A DNA stretch of 64,000 bases, taken from Yinghuangia elevatio. Its GTDB lineage: Bacteria; Actinomycetota; Actinomycetes; Streptomycetales; Streptomycetaceae. The stretch spans positions 5,176-69,175 of the forward strand of contig NZ_JBEZFP010000037.1 of NCBI RefSeq assembly GCF_040649515.1, read 5' to 3'. The notes beneath the pieces are model-generated. The model did no database searches, was not told the DNA's origin, and saw nothing but the letters and a program-made list of their open reading frames with translations. The position numbers were made by a program, and so were the translations under genes. This document shows positions 60,142-64,000 of the stretch, piece by piece (the stretch's first letter is position 1; each line of letters starts with the position of its first letter).

Positions 60142-61884
60142 ATGCCGGAACCCCTGATCGTCATCGGCGCCGGTCCCGTGGGCCAGACGGCGGCGCTGCT
60201 GCTCGCGCGGCGGGGCCTGCCGGTGATCATGCTCGACCGGCGTACCGCACGCGACGCCGCCGGGTCCAAGGCCATCTGCCAGCAGCGCGATGTCCTCGAC
60301 ATCTGGGCCTCGGTGGGCGCCGAGGCCATCGCGGACGAGGGCGTCACCTGGACCACCGCCCGCACGTACTACCGCGAACAGGAGCTGTTCTCCTGGACGT
60401 TCGCCGAACGCGGACACTCGCCGCTGCCGCCGTTCGTCAACATCTCGCAGAGCCGCACCGAAGAGCTCCTGGACGCGTGCATCGCCGCCGACCCGCGCAT
60501 CGAGGTGCGGTGGGCGCACGAGGTCGTCGCACTCGACCAGGAACCCGGCAACGGCCCCGGCGTCGGCGGTGCCGGTGGCACCGGCCCCGGCTCCGGCAGC
60601 GGTGAAGGGAGGCGCGGCGTCACCGTGACCTGCGCCAACGGCGCTGTGCTGCACACCCCGTACGTCGTCGCGTGCCCCGGCGCGCGCGGTGCCGACGTAC
60701 GCGCCGCTCTCGGCCTCGACTTCCCCGGCGAGACCTTCGACGACGAGTTCCTCATCTGCGACATCCGCACCGAACTGCCCGGCTGGGAACACGAACGGCG
60801 CTTCTGCTTCGACCCGCCGTGGAACCCGGGCCGCCAGGTGCTCATCCACCCCTGCCCCGACTCCGTGCACCGCATCGACTGGCAGGTGCCGCCCGGATTC
60901 GACCTCGCCGCGGAAGAGGCGGACGGCGGACTGGACCGGCGCATCCGCCGGATCGTGGGGGAGCGGCCGTACGAGCTGGTCTGGCGCTCGGTCTACCGCT
61001 TCCACTCCCGGCTCGTCGACCGCATGCGCGTCGGGCGCGTGCTCGTGGCCGGCGACGGCGCGCACCTGCTGGCCCCGTTCGGCGCACGCGGGCTCAACTC
61101 CGGCGTCGCCGACGTCGACAACGCCGCCTGGAAGCTGGCGTTCGTGCTGCGCGGATGGGCCGGGGAGGCGCTCCTCGACTCGTACCACGACGAACGCCAC
61201 GCGGCCGCGCGCGAGAACGTCGACGTCACCGCCGCGACCATGCGGTTCCTCGTTCCGCACGGCCCCGACCAGGCCGAGCGCCGCCGCCGCACACTGGAAG
61301 CCGCCGCCGAGGACCCGCAGTCGGCCGCCGCGTCGATCGACTCCGGCCGGTTCGCCGAGCCCTTCTGGTACGCCGACTCGCCGCTCACCACCCCCGATCC
61401 GACCCGCCCCTGCGCGGGCCGCCCCGAGAAGGGGCGCGACTGCGTCCCCGGACCCGGCGTGATCGTCCCCGACGTCCCCGTCACCGTGGCCGGGCGCCCG
61501 GAGATCAGCCGCCTGCGGCAACTCGTGCGCGGAACCGGCCTGACCCTGCTCTGCGGCGGCCCACCCGACGACGCGGCAGCGGACGAACTGCGCCGCACCG
61601 CGGGCGATGTCACCCCCGCGCCGCTCACCGTCGCGAACATCGGTGCCCTCGACCCGACCGGCACCCTCGCCGAGGCGCTGGGCACCGGCGACGACGAAGC
61701 CTGGCTCATCCGCCCGGACGCGCACATCGCCGCCGTCGTCCCGGTCGCCGAACCGCCCGCCCTGGCCGCGGCACTGCGGCGCGTCCTGGCCCTCGGGCCA
61801 CCGGAAACGCATGAGCGGGATCTGGGCCCGCCCGCCCGTCACCGCCACCGTCGCCGTCGTCGCCGAGGAGCCGAACCCGCATGA
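60142..61884 (+). CDS. FAD-dependent aromatic monooxygenase (PheA/TfdB-like)
   Basis: 580 residues. GxGxxG motif LIVIGAGPVGQTAALLLARR, the ligand strand VIMLDRRTARDAAGSKAICQ, and the GD motif VLVAGDGAHLLAPFGARGLN, SGVADVDNAAWKLAFVLRGW. A Gly-rich insert (residues 139-155) interrupts the middle domain. The C-terminus has the thioredoxin-like region ending in a basic tail. Such enzymes hydroxylate phenols or related rings with NAD(P)H. The next gene overlaps its stop (ATGA). Confidence 0.9.
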   Translation: MPEPLIVIGAGPVGQTAALLLARRGLPVIMLDRRTARDAAGSKAICQQRDVLDIWASVGAEAIADEGVTWTTARTYYREQELFSWTFAERGHSPLPPFVNISQSRTEELLDACIAADPRIEVRWAHEVVALDQEPGNGPGVGGAGGTGPGSGSGEGRRGVTVTCANGAVLHTPYVVACPGARGADVRAALGLDFPGETFDDEFLICDIRTELPGWEHERRFCFDPPWNPGRQVLIHPCPDSVHRIDWQVPPGFDLAAEEADGGLDRRIRRIVGERPYELVWRSVYRFHSRLVDRMRVGRVLVAGDGAHLLAPFGARGLNSGVADVDNAAWKLAFVLRGWAGEALLDSYHDERHAAARENVDVTAATMRFLVPHGPDQAERRRRTLEAAAEDPQSAAASIDSGRFAEPFWYADSPLTTPDPTRPCAGRPEKGRDCVPGPGVIVPDVPVTVAGRPEISRLRQLVRGTGLTLLCGGPPDDAAADELRRTAGDVTPAPLTVANIGALDPTGTLAEALGTGDDEAWLIRPDAHIAAVVPVAEPPALAAALRRVLALGPPETHERDLGPPARHRHRRRRRRGAEPA

Positions 61885-63059
61885 GCGCCATGCCGACCAC
61901 CGCCGGGCGCCGCCCGGTCATCGCCGGGCTCGGGATCACCGAGATGGGCCGGATCCACGGCCGCACGGCCGCGCAGTTCGCCGCCGACGCGGTGCGCCGC
62001 GCCACCGCCGACGCCGGACTGCGCGTCCGCGACCTCGACGGGCTCCTCACCGGAGCCGGGCTGTCCGGCCGCTTCGGCGTCGGCCTGCAACGCGACCTCG
62101 GGCTGCGCGACCTGCGCCTGTTGACCGAGATGCAGGCGTTCGGCTCGACCGCCGGAGCCATGGTGCAGTACGCCTCGATGGCCGTGACGTCCGGCACCGC
62201 CGACGCCGTCGCCTGCGTGTTCGCGGACGCCCCGCTGCGCGAGCGCGCGTCGGCCGGTGCGGCGTACGCGCGCCCCAGGAGCCCGCGCGGCTGGCACGGC
62301 CTGGCCGCGGCCGGCGGCATCGTCGGCGCCAACCCCATGTACGCGCTGGCGGCACGGCGCCACATGGACGCGTACGGCACCACCAGCGAGCAGTTCGCCG
62401 AGATCGCCGTCGCCCAGCGCGCGTGGGCGACCGCGAACCCGCTCGCCCAAATGCGCGAGCCGATCACCCTGCGGGACCACCAGCAGTCCCGCATGATCGC
62501 CGACCCCTTCCGCCTCCTGGACTGCTGCCTGGTGACCAACGGCGGCATCGCGGTCGTGGTCACCTCCGCGGAACGCGCGGCTGACCTGCCGCGCCCGGCC
62601 GTGCACGTGCTCGGCTGGGGGCAGGGCCACCCGGGGCACGAGATGGGCCGGGGCAGCGACTTCGGCCTGGTGACGGGGGCGGCCACCTCGGGGCCCGCGG
62701 CGATGAAGATGGCGGGGATCACCCCGGCCGAGGTGACGGTGGCGGAACTGTATGACTGCTACACGTACACCGTTCTCGTCACCCTGGAGGACTACGGATT
62801 CTGCGCGAAGGGCGAGGGCGGCGCCTTCGTGTCGGGCGGAATCCTGGGCCCCGGCGGCTCGTTCGCGCTGAACACGGGAGGCGGCCAGCTTTCCGGGTAC
62901 TACATGTGGGGAATGACCCCGCTCTCGGAGGGGATCATCCAGGCGCGCGGCGACGGCGGAGAACGCCAGGCGCCCGCGAACGACGTGGTCCTGGTGAGCG
63001 GCAACGGCGGCATCCTGGACCACCACTCGACGCTCGTCCTGAGCCCGCACCGCCCGTGA
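61881..63059 (+). CDS. Thiolase-like (SCP-x/lipid-transfer type) protein
   Basis: 392 residues. VIAGLGITEMGRIHGRTAAQ, GLLTGAGLSGRFG, NPMYALAARRHMDAYGTTSE, LVTNGGIAVVVTSAERAADL, VAELYDCYTYTVLVTLEDYG, FALNTGGGQLSGYYMWGMTP. This matches the actinobacterial thiolase-superfamily proteins that work with a DUF35 partner as acyl-CoA lyases or aldolases (Ltp-type). The N-terminal nucleophile Cys of biosynthetic thiolases is not evident. The partner gene follows. Confidence 0.88.
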   Translation: MSAMPTTAGRRPVIAGLGITEMGRIHGRTAAQFAADAVRRATADAGLRVRDLDGLLTGAGLSGRFGVGLQRDLGLRDLRLLTEMQAFGSTAGAMVQYASMAVTSGTADAVACVFADAPLRERASAGAAYARPRSPRGWHGLAAAGGIVGANPMYALAARRHMDAYGTTSEQFAEIAVAQRAWATANPLAQMREPITLRDHQQSRMIADPFRLLDCCLVTNGGIAVVVTSAERAADLPRPAVHVLGWGQGHPGHEMGRGSDFGLVTGAATSGPAAMKMAGITPAEVTVAELYDCYTYTVLVTLEDYGFCAKGEGGAFVSGGILGPGGSFALNTGGGQLSGYYMWGMTPLSEGIIQARGDGGERQAPANDVVLVSGNGGILDHHSTLVLSPHRP

Positions 63060-63168
63060 ACCCCGTTACCTCCCAGTCCGTTTCCGTACGCGCAACCGCC
63101 CCCGCACCCGCCCCCGAAGCCACCCAACCCCCGAATCCGACCCCGCACCGCCGACCCGGAGCACGCAC

Positions 63169-63570
63169 ATGATCATCGGCATCACCCGACGGGACCCCGC
63201 CACGGAGGAATTCTTCGACGGCACCGCACGCGGCGAACTGCTCATCCGGCGCTGCTCCGAATGCGCCCACGGCAACGCGCCGCAGAACACCGCCTGCGCC
63301 CGCTGCGGCGGCGCCGACCTCGCCTGGACGCCCGCCCAGGGCACCGGCACGATCGCCTCCTGGACGGTCGTGCACGGCCGCCCGGCCGACGGTGAGGACG
63401 CCCCCGCTGTGGTGATCGCGATCGTCGAACTGACCGAAGGACCATGGCTGCACGCCCGCATCCTGGGAGCCGACCCGAGGGCCGTCGCCACCGGCCAGGA
63501 GGTCGTCGTCGACTTCGTCCAACCCGAAGGCGGCGAAGCCGTGCCGGTGTTCCGCCCACGCCGCCGATGA
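63169..63570 (+). CDS. Zn-ribbon/OB-fold (DUF35) partner protein
   Basis: 133 residues. The rubredoxin-like zinc ribbon is LLIRRCSECAHG with C-x-x-C and CARCGGADLAW with the second C-x-x-C; the OB fold follows (GTIASWTVVHGRPADGEDAP, VVIAIVELTEGPWLHARILG). DUF35 proteins bind Ltp-type aldolases and thiolase-like proteins, as for the gene just before it. They likely form an acyl-CoA lyase complex. Confidence 0.92.
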   Translation: MIIGITRRDPATEEFFDGTARGELLIRRCSECAHGNAPQNTACARCGGADLAWTPAQGTGTIASWTVVHGRPADGEDAPAVVIAIVELTEGPWLHARILGADPRAVATGQEVVVDFVQPEGGEAVPVFRPRRR

Positions 63571-63608
63571 ACCCGCGACCGCGGCCGATCACCCTCTAGG
63601 GTGGGCGG

Positions 63609-64000
63609 ATGAAGTACGCGAAGCTCGGCAACACCGGCCTGGACGTGTCCGCGATCTGCATCGGCTGCATGAGTTTCGGCACCCCCGCGCGCGGCACGCA
63701 CAACTGGACCCTCGACGAGGACGCGTCGCGCCCGCTGATCCGCCAGGCCGTCGAGGCGGGCGTCAATTTCTTCGACACCGCCAACATCTACTCGGACGGC
63801 ACCAGCGAGGAGATCACCGGTCGGGCGCTCAAGGACTTCGCCCGCCGCGACGAGGTCGTCATCGCGACCAAAGTGCACGGCCCCATGCGCGGCGGACCGA
63901 ACGCGGCCGGGCTGTCCCGCAAGGCGATCATGACGGAGATCGACAACAGCCTGCGGCGGCTGGGCACCGACTATGTGGACCTGTACCAGATCCACCGCTG
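63609..64000 (+). CDS. Aldo/keto reductase, 5' part
   Basis: Cut by the right edge after 130 residues. MKYAKLGNTGLDVSAICIGC, FFDTANIYSDGTSEEITGRA (active Asp and Tyr), EVVIATKVHG (Lys) and LRRLGTDYVDLYQIHR are the AKR signature. It is a NADPH-dependent reductase, of the YghZ/AKR11-like type by length of the visible loops. It starts 38 bases after the DUF35 gene and may end the operon. Confidence 0.93.
   Translation, partial: MKYAKLGNTGLDVSAICIGCMSFGTPARGTHNWTLDEDASRPLIRQAVEAGVNFFDTANIYSDGTSEEITGRALKDFARRDEVVIATKVHGPMRGGPNAAGLSRKAIMTEIDNSLRRLGTDYVDLYQIHR

Overview
The window is a 64 kb stretch of a very GC-rich actinomycete chromosome. Codon use with G/C at third positions, many GTG starts, a WhiB-type protein, mycothiol-type DinB proteins, XRE/MmyB regulators, SpoIIE-type phosphatases and NHEJ proteins split into separate genes all point to a Streptomyces-like organism (Streptomycetaceae or a close relative). 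No rRNA, tRNA, CRISPR array or intact insertion sequence was recognised. The window is cut at both ends inside genes: an NCS1 permease on the left and an aldo/keto reductase on the right.

Layout. 1-5 kb: NCS1 permease and divergent PucR regulator around a perfect 17-bp palindrome, a lone winged-helix regulator, a small basic SAP-like protein, a WhiB-like protein and a quinone oxidoreductase. 5-9 kb: TmrB-like ATPase, nucleoside deaminase, an aminoglycoside 2'-N-acetyltransferase, an NTF2-fold protein and a serine beta-lactamase-fold hydrolase. 9-15 kb: ankyrin lipoprotein, DUF3068 protein, GtrA protein, and a VOC dioxygenase / hydrolase / barrel-protein group carrying two related palindromes. 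15-18 kb: LigD polymerase, LigD phosphoesterase and a HhH-GPD protein. 18-27 kb: PP2C phosphatase, small metabolic enzymes, acyl-CoA ligase, 3-hydroxyacyl-CoA dehydrogenase, two XRE regulators and an ImmA-like protein. 27-43 kb (accessory): a 1305-residue mosaic of collagen-like, hydrophobic-helix, TcA-like, FG-GAP and TPR parts; a secreted M1 peptidase; a four-gene overlapping operon (PaaK-like ligase, CrtA-like protein, GNAT, nitroreductase); and a divergent pair consisting of an unknown helical protein and a trypsin-P-loop-membrane protein. 43-47 kb: septum-formation domain protein, Tat-exported retropepsin-like protein, and a 269-residue protein that reads as a fused H2A-like plus H2B-like histone doublet. 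47-53 kb: epimerase, MDR oxidoreductase with MerR, MFS with ArsR, and a methyltransferase. 53-56 kb: a RiPP locus (precursor with five GFNS octapeptides, FxsB-like radical SAM enzyme, AAC(3)-fold acetyltransferase). 56-64 kb: an oxidative catabolic cluster (P450, FMN hydroxyacid oxidase, TetR, MBL hydrolase, flavin monooxygenase, thiolase-like protein plus DUF35 partner, aldo/keto reductase).

The most notable items are the histone-fold doublet at 45873-46682, the multicore FxS-type RiPP locus at 53106-55642, the TcA-like mosaic protein at 27303-31220, and the protease-NTPase locus at 37172-42680 with a 15-bp-arm inverted repeat between its divergent genes. All functional statements come from reading motifs by eye; no database search was possible.
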